A stretch of DNA of 64,000 bases from Oryzias latipes (GCF_002234675.1 NC_019872.2:8386950-8450949), one strand, 5' to 3'. Shown: positions 36,501 to 48,570, counted from the first letter of the stretch. Translations and numbers: made by a program. Notes: a model not told the origin generated them from the letters alone.

Positions 36501-39500
36501 ACCCCCGAAGGAAGATCCGCCTTCAGCCCTGGAGAGGATCTCCCCTGCGTTTTCCGACCGCGGTTAGAAACGTCATTGCAGTTTAGGTTCAACAGCTATT
36601 AGGTGACGGAGGTGACAGTGAGCATAGTCAACATGTGGCTAATGCAGATGGGAGGACAGGGCCTGAGGCCCCCTCCCCCCATCTCCTTACGCTCTCCTGT
36701 GTGGGAACACTTTGGCTTTATTGTCAGCATACAATGTCGACACACAGTATTGGATAACTCCAATACTGTGTGTCGACATTGTTACATGAAGATAGCGTAT
36801 GCCACAGATAACACATCTAATCTGATAACGCACTTAAAACGGCATCACCCGACTGTAACAATCAGGTCAACGTGAAAAAAAAATGTGCAAGTTAAAATGT
36901 TTCTTTCAGGCCAGTGTTAAGTATCCACAGTTTTTGGTTCCTGACAGCTAATAGTTGTATTATTTTACATATCAGATCACCTACATTGGTTAATTTCATT
37001 ATTGTTATATAAAACCAATAAATGCATTTTGCAAGAAGTAGTTTTCTGCCTTTTTGTACCGAAGAAATACCGAAAATGTATTGAACCGAGCCCTATGAAA
37101 TTCTGAACCAAACCGAATTTTTAATTTTAGTGTACCGTTACACCCCTACTAATTATGTCTGACAGCCGTGATTTCTGTGCTTAACTGTTTACCTGTGTAA
37201 TCAATAATCCAAGTCTAAGTTCCCCTTGCCCTCGGTAGTGTGCATTGAAGCGACCACTTCCGAGGAAAAGTCCATGTAAACGTATTTCGGGCTTCTGCGT
37301 TCACGCGTAGATGCGCAAGTTTTATTGACAGTATCCGGACTCTACGACCAACCCACTCCTATTTAAATCAGGTTAAACTTTGACCAATCAGGGACTCGCA
37401 TTTTTTAGTGATGTTTGGAGGGCGTCCCTTTTATGTCACAGATGTGCCAACGGTTTGAAAACTGATCAAGGAGGATCATGGAGTGTCTCATGTCTGGCGG
37501 GAATTCTATGATATCAAGTCATTCATATGTCAAAATAGAGCTGTGAAAGACAAAGCCTGGAGCAAGATTTACGAGATTTGGACCACTTCAACATTTCGCA
37601 CTAAGCCTCTTACAACTTTAGGCAAACATACACTAATAAAGAAAAGAAAAAGAAAAAAAAAGAAGATGGCCCTTCATCAACACTCAAGAACCCGCATTTA
37701 GCTGGCATCCTTAAACGCGCGTCAAATGCCCGATGTTTCCATTGCTTTATCCGGGGATCTCCAAAGCCAGTCTAACTGTCCAGACTGTTCAATGTTTACC
37801 TGTTTCTGTCTGGCGAGTCGTCTCGTTCCTTCTTCCTGAACTTATTTAGAGTGTCGTCGATCGTGCTGCCTATCTTATCACTGATCTCTCCCAGCTTCTC
37901 ACTGAAGGGAAAGGTGCCTCTGCTCTTGTCCCAGTCCTCATCCCATTTACTTCGATCCAGTTCATTAGCTGCATGGAAGAAAAGAGTAAGAGATGTTTCG
38001 ATGTCATCTACGAATCAAAGTGTTTGATTCTCAAGGGTTTTACAAAACGACACCATGTAAAACTTCTCTGTTGCATAAACACTGATGAGTACGTCTATGA
38101 AAAAAAATATTTTTTTCCCCCAATACTTAGTAACTTTTTCCATATTGAGTCATTTAAAGTGCCAGTCAGAAAATGTCTTAAACCTTTGAGAATTCACATA
38201 ATCAATAGTACTGCGTTTCTGTTTCAACATTGCTCACTTGTTTACACAAAATATAAATAATGTTTTATAATTTTTATAAACTTGAATTCAAAAGAAATGG
38301 TGAAAATACGTACAGTTCTTGAAGTTGCCTCCTTCTTCTCCTCCTCCTCCCATAGTGTTAGAAGAGACACCAATGTATTTATCCTTGTTCTTCTTGGCTT
38401 TCTTCCTCTCCTCTCTGAGCCTGTCATCGTCCTGAATAAACTCCACCATCTCCTTTACTTTCTGACGCACATTGATACCCTGATCCTTTCCGTTCTCATC
38501 TGCACACAGAACACAAGCCCCAAAAGGAACATTTAAAGATGATGCACAATATTTAGAACTTCAGTTAAAGTAAAAACACAAATCCACAATTGCAAATATC
38601 TAAACTCCTTTACTGAAAAGTTTCAGATTCCACACAAAATAAATCACTGACACAAATATGGACATCGGAAAGGACTAATCAAAGAGACTCACCTATGAAA
38701 TTGTAGTTTTCTAGAGACCGCAGATCATAAATGTGTTCTCTGGAACTTGTTACAACTCTCTCAGAGCCGTTCCTGATTAGATAAGCCAGCAGCAATAATG
38801 CCTGGAAATGTACAGCCAGATATTTTTATAAAAGAGATACTTAACATTTCATATTTACGATGTACGATGCATTTGAAATATGAATGACATGTCATATAAG
38901 AGCAACTCCTGATGAGTTTTTTTTGAAGAATCTAAACATTTCTGATCTCAATATCACAGAAAAAAAATAACATGTTTGAAACCTGCTGCTTTGAAAGCAT
39001 GACCTAAATTCGGTTGAAATCCTCTTCACACTTACTGAAATAAACAGCAGCACATTAGACTGATACAATGTGCAGAGCTTTAAACCAAAGCATGCAGCTT
39101 TAAACCAGTAAGTGAAAGTACCTTGTAGACTCGTCTCCAGTTCTTCTTGTTGTCCTTTAGCATCCTGGTCCACAACATGTTCATTACTTCTGGAAACTGT
39201 TCATACATAAATGTAGATCTATCCAGAAAAACAAGAAATCACAGGCATTTGACAGACCCCATGTTGGTAACACAAAACCAGGTGTTATGAGCACAACATT
39301 ATGATTGATCAACCCAACAATTTAGTTACCATCTTTACAAGAGTTAGACCTACTTGGCTATCTCTCCCATTAGTTGTCCAGAAGGTCCCCAGGGGTCATC
39401 GTTGGTGGCTTCTCTGACCTTCGACTCGATCTCTGAGTAGTTCATTACCACATTGGTGCTGTTGGGACAAACAGATTCTTTATAAACATCACAGCAAAAG

Positions 39501-41387
39501 TACATTACCTTCAAAGCTGATTTTACCCACAACTATTTCTTAATCCTCATTTTGAAAGGAATACACATAGTTACACTTTCACACAACAACCAAAAAGTTT
39601 TAAATGTGATATAAGTTAAATTCTCACTCTGATCATCTTTTGATCTATTTTAAAAGTGTCTCCAGTGATCTTTTATGTATGATTATGCCATTTCTAACCA
39701 AAATCAAAAGACTTGGGTCTTTTTCTAGTTTAATACATGTTAAAACTGCTAAAACCCCATTTTTTATTGGAGTGGGTCTTTAAAGGGAGCTCTTTTTGTT
39801 TGCTTTTATCTGGGGACTCTGGCTTTCTCCAGTGTTCCAGAAATAAAAACAGGAAGTCAATTGTCTCTACATCTCCTAAAGCTGTGAGTTAGCACAGTTG
39901 ACTGTTGAGTAGGACTTTCTTTGGTCTCCATGATGGCTTGCTGTCAAGCTAATACTTTTGGAAATGTTGCAGATGTCATAGTCACAGTCATAATAGGAAA
40001 TATATTAAACAACAGAGTCGGGGTTTAGGAAAAACAAGCAGCTATTTGCATTCCATTCTGTTAGATCACTATATGTAATCAATGGATTCACAGAGTTTCA
40101 CTGAAAACTCTGTCTTTTTTTCTGTCACTTCTTGCTGTCTTTCTTTGTGTAGCCCACTTGCTGTTGGGGTTTCCTTTTCTGTGCATTGCGGCAGCAACTG
40201 TCAATAAATAGAATTCGTTGCAGTCAACTTCTTTTTTTGTTGTTTTTAGTTGATTTTATCACCTACTTTGGAAATAATGTTTTTTTTCTTTTCTCTCTCT
40301 GTGTTTTAGAAAATCTATAACATTCTCTGCAGTATCATTGATATGTATGCATGCTATAGGTCAATACAGACAGCAGAGCATATATCAGTGTGACTCGCAA
40401 AAATAAAGGCCACAGCTGCTACTTTTGAGGATCAATTACTGTATTCATCATGTCCTGGGGAGAGCAACCACTGATGGGGAAAAAAGCCATGGGAGCTCAG
40501 TTGTTTTTCATCTAAAGCTCTGTTTTTTCTTAGCCCTCGTCCGTTTTGTCTAAGTTAACTATGGTCAAGCGACATCTATACTTATTTGTTGTTTCTTTTC
40601 TTTAAATAAATAAATGAAGATGGTGGTAGAAAATATGCGGGGAACTTCTCTACATCAATGTTGTATGAAATAACCCTGTGGCTGCAACACAAATCTTACA
40701 TTACATTTAAAAATGAATCAGGTATAAAATTGTGGTATAAGTAAACCACACTGTTCATCCTTTGTGACGTCATGCTAATCGGTAACGTGAGAAACATGTC
40801 AAAATTTAGGGGATTGGGGTTTTCTCTCAAGCCTTTAGTTACACTCACATTTTCAGGTTAAGAAGCTGGATATAATAAACAGACAGTAACATACTAAAAA
40901 GACAAAAACATTAAGTTTAAATATAAAACATAAAATACAATCATCTTCATTAGATTTAAATCAGAACTATTTTCATTGAATTACTCATTGAATTACTAAA
41001 ACGAGCTGGAGCAGTTTAATATTTAACACATCAAGTGGTTTAAAGATGGTGTTTGGGTCACATTAGGCTTTTCAAGTATTGTAATAGGCAGATGCTCAGT
41101 GGAAGTCAGTGACAATGAGGTGAGCTTAGGTATCTGTCTTTTTTATTTTTGACCACTGTATGCTTCTGCGCGTGTGCTTTGAGTACAATCATAATCATTT
41201 TTATCCCCATTTTTATGCAAAACCAATGGAAAACAGCAGATGTCTGATATCATTATGTAAATTATATAATTGCAAAAAATTATTAATATGAATATTAGCA
41301 TTCCAATGGTTAAAAGTAGTGTGTCATTCAAGACAGGATCTGGAAGACTCTTTAATTGTCTTTAGAATATTATTTATTGATAGGACA

Positions 41388-41428
<41 letters not shown>

Positions 41429-42856
41429 TGGAAGTTTAAAAAACTAGCAAGAACATATTTTTAAGTTTACATACATTAGTAACATGATGATAGTAAATGG
41501 ACCTTTTTGTGGGTTCAATAAATGTAGTATTTTAATCAATTCAGATAATAATGTCATTGTCTCTTACTGAAGTCATGTTAATTTAAGACATATTAAACGT
41601 TTTTTGTTAACAAGAACTGAAAATAAGTAAAAAAATGATATGTGCATAGTTTCTTTAACCCATAAGAACTCATGGTGACATCAGTAAGAAATAAATCTGA
41701 AATGTGGTATGTGGTCCACTTGGTCTGTGATGAGAAAAATGGCTCTAGGTTGTTAGGGGTTAAACTGAATGCACCTTCATGCCAAAGTGTATTCATCAAT
41801 TGGTTTGACACTACTATAAACTACTATACATATATAATTATAACTAGGAAGAAAAAGACATTTAAACAGAAAGAAAGTGTTTAAAATGTTTGAGAAAAAC
41901 ATCAATCACTAAACCCATTTTGATGTAAGGTCTTCTGAAGAACAGGTCTTGTCTGTGTTGCCAAATCAAATCAGTGTTTGTCTGTTTTCCTATTTGAACC
42001 TGAGAGTTTGGCTTCGTCTTAACAAAGGAGAGTGATTTTGTGATGCACTAACAGGAAGCCGATCGTCTTCCTGCTGCTGCTGCTGGATTCACCACAACAA
42101 ATAGATGCATCACGCTACGCTCAAGGAACTGCACTCAGCATGCATCACAGGATGTGCTGAGTCTGATGCTGAAAGGAACAGCGCATGGTGGTCCTTTGCA
42201 GCAACACATTCTCCAACTGATGTGATGTGTTGTGTTGGCAATCGAGCTGCAGTGCTCCGGACCTGGGGAGATATGGGCCTCAGCAAACCATGAGGCAGCT
42301 GTTGCAAATGGATACATACTAATTGGACATTAATTAACCACTTTTTCTGTGTCCATAACACAAGGATGAACCATTTTTGTCTATAAATAAAGTTGGTAAA
42401 ATGTAGATGGGCATCAAAGGTGGGGCATTTTGGGGAACAGCTCACACATGGTTGACCTGACCAGGGATTGCTAGCCGAATTAGCTAACTGAATAGCATCC
42501 TATTTGGATCACAACAACACTGGCGATGTTTTGCTTTTGTTACCGCGTTAAGCAACCCGTAGATAACAGTACGCAAGAATATGTCGCCGCAACAAAACGC
42601 TCGTTTCTATTAACAAAAAAACAATAATTGGTTGGCAGCTAGCCAGCAAGTAAAAGCTAACAGCTGAGGCTATCGTCGTGACGTCACGGCCCGCATCTTC
42701 TACATTGTCAGCGGTAAAAGCTGCTGATGCTGCCCGCGAGGCGCCTCGACTCTAACCGGTTTGTCTGGAAGCCACTTAGCAGCAAAGCTCCGCCTGCCCC
42801 GGCGTCGGTACTCACGCTTTGTCCACAAGCTCCCGGACTTTCCACATGTTTAGCAT
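33501..42856 (-). CDS. clint1: Clathrin interactor 1 (epsinR, enthoprotin)
   Basis: ENTH-domain adaptor for clathrin/AP-1 traffic between the trans-Golgi network and endosomes. Exons: 42816-42856, 39354-39458, 39122-39218, 38693-38801, 38314-38499, 37800-37968, 35848-36064, 35687-35765, 35521-35598, 35079-35401, 34612-34795, 33501-33898. Phases agree and give 661 aa (human 625). ENTH domain at about 8-150: MWKVRELVDKATN, EIESKVREATNDDPWGPSG, NWRRVYKALLLLAYLIRNGS, DDRLREERKKAKKNKDKY. The tail has EFKDEEETVTT, a possible clathrin box DLLEID at about 321-326, GDWSAF (ear-binding type), SAELFDLMGG, a conserved STWSDPSVNISLD block, and a Met-rich end finishing PKQDAFTNFGNFGK. Start MLNMWKV is as in mammals. 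Intron 1 is about 3.4 kb; intron 6 holds a hAT element. Head to head with the opsin. Confidence 0.96.
36121..37148. mobile_element. Non-autonomous hAT element with 8-bp target duplication and BED-finger remnant
   Basis: Ends TAGGGCTGTAACGGTACACG and GTGTACCGTTACACCCCTA, flanked by exact CTAATTAT on both sides (36113-36120, 37149-37156). A plus-strand open frame at 36603-36875 holds a BED zinc finger (SPVWEHFGF, then CRHC ... HLKRHHPTV). No transposase catalytic region remains. Same family as 27167-27878 but with different internal deletions. In clint1 intron 6. Confidence 0.92.
36731..36782. repeat. Perfect 23-bp hairpin inside the BED-finger remnant
   Basis: ACAATGTCGACACACAGTATTGG, six-base loop, then its exact reverse complement. 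The right arm is the authentic finger code (NTVCRHC); the left arm appears to be an inverted copy of it. Confidence 0.95.
39615..39785. repeat. MITE family A, copy 3 (deleted)
   Basis: TTCTCACTCTGATCATCTTTTG at the left and GGAGTGGGTCTTTAA at the right; interior TTTATGTATGATTATGCCA matches copies 2 and 5. In clint1 intron 1. Confidence 0.65.
39786..42815. other. clint1 intron 1 interior, no gene seen
   Basis: No exon found. A microsatellite lies at 41390-41428 and a consensus CRE (TGACGTCA) at 42679-42686, about 130 bp inside the intron from exon 1. Minus- and plus-strand open frames around 42100-42440 mirror each other and have no recognised domain. Confidence 0.55.
41390..41428. repeat. 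(TATC)n microsatellite
   Basis: About ten uninterrupted copies of ATCT in clint1 intron 1. Confidence 0.95.
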
Positions 42857-43090
42857 CTCCTCCTCACGGATCTGCCCGCCACCTCGATACAGCGTCGCCG
42901 CTCGTGTCTCTAGAGCCCACAGGCCAGAGGTGGTCTGGGTTCCCGACGATAATCACTCCACTGTTCCGATGAGCGTCGCGGTACTACGACTGCTGCTGCG
43001 AGTGACGGACCGGCCCCGGTTGCTACGGAAACGTCCTTCTTGGTCGACGTCACTAAAACCTCGCGATGCCCCCTCGCGAACAGAAACATG
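42679..43090 (-). promoter_or_regulatory. clint1 promoter / CpG-rich 5' region
   Basis: GC- and CpG-rich sequence around exon 1. It has a full CRE TGACGTCA (42679-42686) and two TCGCGA cores near 43061-43078 (CCTCGCGATG, CCTCGCGAAC). No TATA box. The activity is inferred from composition and motifs. Confidence 0.5.
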
Positions 43091-44831
43091 TGCATTTTTA
43101 GGAGATGTATTCAGTCTAAATGAAACGTTAAACATCTATTTTTAGAACAAAGCTGCGCTTTGTAGTAAAAGGAGCAATGGCTGTCAAATAAAATACTACC
43201 AAATGACGCACAGGGGGGTACTTTACAATTTCAAAAACATATTATTATTATTATTGTTGAAGTTTATTTAGCCAAAAATGTATTATCTTATAGTATTTTT
43301 TACTGTATTATACTTCTTAATTAATACATCTTATTTGTTTAGATTGTGAAGGGCTTCACAGTGTTTTTGTTCATTGAAAAATGGTGTGTTGTTAAACAAT
43401 AGAATTATTGCTCTGTTAACTTAAAAGGTGATTAATGATAACGATAAATTCATCTGTGTTTTTTCACCCACAAATACTGTTAATTTTATTAACCGGGAAT
43501 CAAAACACAAATGTATTGCCCACAGATTAAAATAGCATGCAGACATGTGCAAAGTATCAGGATAGGCTGTGAACAAATTCATGGATTCATTTAAATTTTA
43601 AAAAGTCACTGTCAAATACACCAGAAATAAGTCTGATTTGCCTCTCTTCTTTTGTTTAAAGAGATGTAAAATCAATTTTGATAACAAGTGGTTTTATTTA
43701 CTATTAATTGACTAAAATTTTGGTGCTTTTGGTGCATTTAGATAAGCTTATGCATTAAAACCAAAGGTTGATTGTTTATCTTCCATCCATACATTTATTT
43801 TCAGAAACCACTATATCCCTTTCAGGGTAAAGGGTTGCTGGAGTCAACCCAGGTACTGTTGGGCAAAGGTGGCTTAAACACCATGAACAGGTTGCCAGTC
43901 TGTTAGACTGCATCTTTTTTCCCCTGCAAAGTGCACTTTGAATAAGGGGTTTGATTTTTTGCTTCGTGCAAGAAGATGGTAAAGTCTGCTGCAGGCTTAA
44001 CATGAGCGTTCATGGTAATAACACAGTTGTCTTAGTATGGCAAACATCAATTGACAATTAAAGGAAAACTATTAAAACCAATTTGAACTGCTTACTTTGC
44101 AAACATACTGTATTTGCTTCCATGTGAAGTTTCAATAGAGACACAACTGCTGAAGTCTGACAGGGATTGCAGCGTTGGTTGGTCTATTTCTGAGCATCAA
44201 CTTTGGGAAACATCAAGGCTAATTAACTAATTCAAAAATAATTGCAGTTCATGGTGAACAGTTTGATTGACTTTGTTTTAGTTTCCTGTATCTGAGCTGC
44301 TGGTGAATTCTTGGCCTGTTTTTTATGTAAACCACTACTTTTATTATTGATGAGTTGGCTCAGTTATCACTCTCCCCAATCTGCTCGACACAAGTAGTAT
44401 ATTAAATTATCCTAGATTAGATTATCCTTAGAAAGTTTTTTTAAAGCATATATATGTTTTATTTCTTTTTATTTCTTTTTAAAAAAGAATATCAAATTCT
44501 AGAGAATTAATTGCATTTCAGTAAATGTCTTCCCAAATTACATTAGGACACATTTAGATGTATTTTTAACTCCTAGTGGTTCATTGGAAGAGGTGCCGTC
44601 CCTCCCATTTACCCAATTTGCCAGTTTTAAGTGTATTCTTCATGATGAGCTCCACACAGACTCTACCTTCTTTTTTGTGATAAGGCTCTTCTTACAAAAA
44701 AAAATAAGTTTTGCTTCACGTCAGCAAACCAGCAACTTTGTTTCATTCGCGATTTTTTACTCAATTTTTGCCTTCCTTTATTGCTGTTTTTTTTTTTGGC
44801 AACATCTTTGTTCAAGCTTGACCCGGTTGCC
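43091..44831. other. Divergent spacer between clint1 and the opsin
   Basis: AT-rich, no exon. A retroposon-like fragment lies at 43781-43915. The opsin promoter should be in the right part, but I see no diagnostic motif. Confidence 0.5.
43781..43915 (+). mobile_element. Retroposon fragment (fish 'CCATCCAT...CTTTCAGGG' repeat)
   Basis: CTTCCATCCATACATTTATT, ATATCCCTTTCAGGGTAAAG, GCTGGAGTCAACCCAGGTAC and GGTTGCCAGTCTGTTAG follow the order of a repeat very common in teleosts, probably a LINE 3' end. Degenerate. Confidence 0.6.
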
Positions 44832-47800
44832 ATGGTGATTGATCTGCAGCGTGGCAGCAACATCAGCACCGAGCAAAGTCCCGGGTCAGACCCAGCAGCG
44901 CTGACCCAGGCCGGTCACGCAGTGGCGGCCGTCGCCCTCGGGTGCATCCTGGTCTCGGGTTTCCTGGGGAACCTCTTGGTGCTCCTGGTGTTCTCGCGCT
45001 TCCCCGGGCTGCGGACTCCGGTCAGCCTCCTCCTCATCAACATCAGCGTCAGCGACATGCTGGTCTGCCTCTTCGGGACTCCTCTCAGCTTCGCCGCGAG
45101 CGTGCGCGGCAGGTGGCTGACCGGACCTCACGGCTGCCGGTGGTATGGTTTCTGTAACGCGCTCTTCGGTAAATTACTAAGCATTAAGAAATATAACATT
45201 ATTTAACATGCATATCATTATTATTTTTTTCAATCGAATTGGACTTTTATTTTGGTGAGGCGAGTTCATCTGAGTCTAACCTGAGTGTTATCTACCTTGA
45301 ATTAATTAGATTTGATGTTTTAATATTAACATCAATCAAATCCTTAATGCACTGAGACACCAAAACTAGTCCAAAAAGCAACAAAGTTTTAGAGTCTGAA
45401 TGAATAAATCTAAAGCATGAATTTTAAAAATAAACAATATGCATTTACTTAAACTCCCATGGACATTCTTGAACTGCTTTTCTGCATCTCTTTGAATAAC
45501 AAAACAGTATCATCTTTATTATCAGATCAAAGTAGAAAGTGTAGGACATTCCTAAATGATTATGTACTTTTAATATATTTGATTTATGTCTGTTTTAAAC
45601 TTTTTTTCTATCAGGATTCCATTATTAAGCCTTAAAACATGTTTTTTTGTATTTATTCAAGCAGCTTTATCAATTGAATGCAGCAAGGAGTTGCCCCCCC
45701 CCCCCCCCCCCCCCCAGACTGACTGACTTTTTTTATTTTATGGTTTCAAAAATCAAAGATGCCCTCTTTTTTGTCTGTATTGTAGGTGTTGTGTCCCTGG
45801 TGTCTCTGTCCTTGCTTTCCTATGAGCGTCACTCTGCTCTGTTCAGCAGCATCCAGTCGTACTCTTCTCAGTACCGCAGAGCCAGACTGGCCGTGGCTGT
45901 TTCCTGGCTCTACTCGCTGGCCTGGACTCTGCCCCCCCTTCTAGGCTGGAGCAGGTCAAAACCAAACACTTTGAATTGACTTAATAAAAAGGGAAATGTA
46001 TCAGTTGTGAAATAAAAACCAAAAAAAAGGGTTAAAAACGATTTGATCATTTTAAGGTACAATCTATAATCAACGCTGCAGTAACACAAATAATCTTGTA
46101 GCCCTGCAAATACCCCAATAATGCCTTGAAGTCAAGCTTAAATGTCTTTATTTTGCACCACTTTTTTTACAGATTTGTATACGTTTTTTAAAAATCAATA
46201 CACAGTGATGAAAGTCAGGCATGGAAAAAATCCCTGAACTTTTCTTTGAGCGATATGGCGGGCACAGAGCGAAATTTTGGAAAAATACGTGGTCTTAGAT
46301 GCATTCTGGTGCATTCTGGCAGCTAGCTAGAAACTAAGACTAATTGGAGCATCATGATTTGTCATTCAAACCCCTAGTTTGACTCTCCATTAAGGACTTG
46401 CTGGTCCTAAAAAAGAATTTGGAAAATTGCTCAAAGTAACACAATCCTACAATCTACGCTTTTCCTTAAAGCTGGAAAACATACAATTGCTAAAATATAG
46501 TAACATCAAAGCCCCAAATGGCAAAAAGAACACCAGTAACTATGATATTCTATGAAAATACCTCAGTTATTTATACATTATTTCTGCTTTAGAAATGACT
46601 GATGTACAACATCCACTTGCACTGTTTTCTCAAACTATAATTACATCAAAATATGGGATCTGCTTTAAACTATAATTCTATAACATAATACATCAATTCT
46701 TTAACACCAATACTAAGTAATCTGGGAAATATCAAAACAAACATACAAACTAAGCTAAACATTGTAAACATTATTTTTTAAGGGAGTGCGGGTCCAAACC
46801 ATCAAATACTTATAATTAATGTCAACTATACTGAACTAAATCATGGTAATTAGGAAATACTAATAAATTAGATAAAGAAACGTATTCAAAATAAAAACTG
46901 AAACTCAAAACTAAAATTGAAATTATTTCAAAATGTGGTTTTGAGATTATTTTACACAAAAAAGTATTTGACCTACACTACCTTAAAAATCTTTTTTTTC
47001 CAGCCAAGACCACTTCAATTTGTTTTTTATCGTCTTCTCACAACTGAGGTCGTGACCACGCTCAATAATGACGATGCCTGCCATTATTTTAACACAAATT
47101 TGATCGCAAACTCTTCAGATGTATTTGTGAAAGTTTAGCGTGGGTCCGCCAGTTTTGGTCTCTAGGGAAGCAAGTCACGCTGACCACGTGGTGCAGACAG
47201 AGCCAATCAGACCCGTCGACGCATCCGAAAGCAACTAAAACGTCCCGTCATTGGTCAATTAGGCCGGGAAGACGAGAGATGGCCACGACCATAGAGGAAG
47301 CGATCTGCGGAGAAATATAGAAAATAAAGCTAAAATTAGCTGATTTCAGACCATTTTTTAATCCGGAAAGCGATTTGTCCGTAGAGATCAGGTCTTTATT
47401 TCCCGGAAAGTACGTTCGGTTTGCTCAAAAACCCGGATTTCCGGGAATTCCCGGAAGACTTTCATCACTGAATACAAAAAAGACAATAGAGTAATCTCAA
47501 ATATGAACAGAATGAAACTGTTATAAAAGAAACTGATAGGCAGGAAAGTTTTGGCAAGTATTACAGCTTCATTCCACCAGCATTAAGCTGTGAAACATTA
47601 TGTTGTTGTGTTTGTGGAGCAGTTATGGCCCTGAGGGTCCTGGGACCATCTGCTCGGTCCAGTGGCAGCAGCGTTCGGGCTCGGCTCGCTCCTACGTCAT
47701 CTGTCTGTTCATCTTCTGCCTGCTCCTGCCGCTGCTGCTCATGTTCTTCTGCTACGGGAGGATCCTGCTGGCTGTCCGGGGCGTGGAGACGCGGGTCCGT

Positions 47801-48364
47801 CTGCAGCTTGACCTCCGACATCAGCGCTCGTCTTCTGTGGGTCCATCAATGATTTGATTGCTTGTATCTATTAGGGGTCCAGAACAAACCAGTCTCCTGC
47901 AGAGTGGAGAGAAGGACGTGTTCTTTTGATGGTAACTGCCATGGTGACGAGCTATCTGCTGTGCTGGATGCCATACGGCGTGGTGGCAATCTTCGCTTCC
48001 TTTGGGAGGCCTGGCATGGTGTCGCCAGCAGCCACTTTAGTTCCCTCCCTTCTGGCAAAAACCAGCACCGCCCTCAACCCAATTATTTACGTGTTGCTTA
48101 ACGACCAGGCAAGAAATTTAGCTTTCCTAATGTATTTTATAAGCAAAGAATAGGTCTGGATTACCTTTAATAAGGTGTGTTCCGTTCATCTTCCAGTTTT
48201 CCAGGTGTTTCTACTACATGACCAGGTGTGGCTCAGAACCGCCACCCTTTCCAGTCCAGCCATCAAGCACCAGGTGTGAGTGGCCTCCTTTTCTGCCCAC
48301 AGAAGAGCAAAATCTACCGCAGGACGCACTAACACCAAGAAATGAAGCTCACCGTGAACCATAA
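44832..48364 (+). CDS. tmtops: Teleost multiple tissue (TMT) opsin, encephalopsin group
   Basis: Non-visual opsin, a seven-helix receptor carrying retinal. Exons: 44832-45168, 45786-45954, 47623-47794 (donor uncertain), 47875-48108, 48197-48364; about 359 aa. The start MVIDLQRGSNIS has a good Kozak context (GCCATGG) and an N-glycosylation site; an upstream in-frame ATG at 44781 would add 17 hydrophobic residues. Seen: GNLLVLLVFSRF (helix 1), NISVSD (helix 2), Cys of HGCRWYGF paired with TICSVQW, Glu of YGPEGPG (counterion 181 site), Tyr at the 113 site as in encephalopsins, CWMPYG (helix 6), retinal Lys at residue 288 (LLAKTSTALNP), NPIIY, then a Cys-containing tail. Odd: ERH in place of ERY, an atypical third loop, a GC donor in intron 4 and a weak donor in intron 3. 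The paralogue (tmt1/2/3) is not resolved. Confidence 0.9.
45694..45715. repeat. Poly-C tract upstream of opsin exon 2
   Basis: About 22 consecutive C residues, 70 bases before the exon 2 acceptor. It is followed by AGACTGACTGACTTTTTTT, so the functional pyrimidine tract is probably the later T-rich part. Confidence 0.9.
46203..47470. mobile_element. Non-autonomous DNA transposon in opsin intron 2
   Basis: The 14-bp ends CAGTGATGAAAGTC and GACTTTCATCACTG are perfect inverted repeats, 1268 bp overall. Both are directly flanked by AATACA (46197-46202 and 47471-47476), a 6-bp duplication. The right half is GC-richer than the surrounding intron. No transposase frame. Terminal CA(G) recalls hAT, but a 6-bp duplication fits other superfamilies better; class unresolved. 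Confidence 0.85.
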
Positions 48365-48505
48365 AATGAAACGGAGGGAAGACATTTGTTCATTTCTGAG
48401 TAAAACGCGTTTCTTTGTAGAATAGGATTAGTATCTCACAGTACCACCAGGGGGCGCCATAGCTTTTGCCAGAGAATTCAAGCACAAGGTGACATTCAGA
48501 ATGTT

Positions 48506-48511
48506 TTTATT
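48506..48511 (-). terminator. Candidate poly(A) signal of the sulfotransferase gene
   Basis: Minus-strand AATAAA about 440 bases after the predicted stop codon. Confidence 0.4.
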
Positions 48512-48570
48512 AGTATTTAACAACAATTCTCAATGCATGGTTAAAAAAAAACAACATAATTTAGTAAGAA

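Noticed and set aside
41390-41428. Possible CRISPR-like short repeats
   Set aside because: It is a plain tetranucleotide microsatellite without spacers.
42105-42445. Mirror-image open frames on both strands in clint1 intron 1
   Set aside because: Neither shows a domain, and the frames overlap, as chance frames in GC-richer patches do.
44781-44831. Upstream in-frame ATG of the opsin
   Set aside because: It would add a hydrophobic stretch (MLFFFLATSLF...) not seen in TMT opsins; the ATG at 44832 has a better Kozak context.
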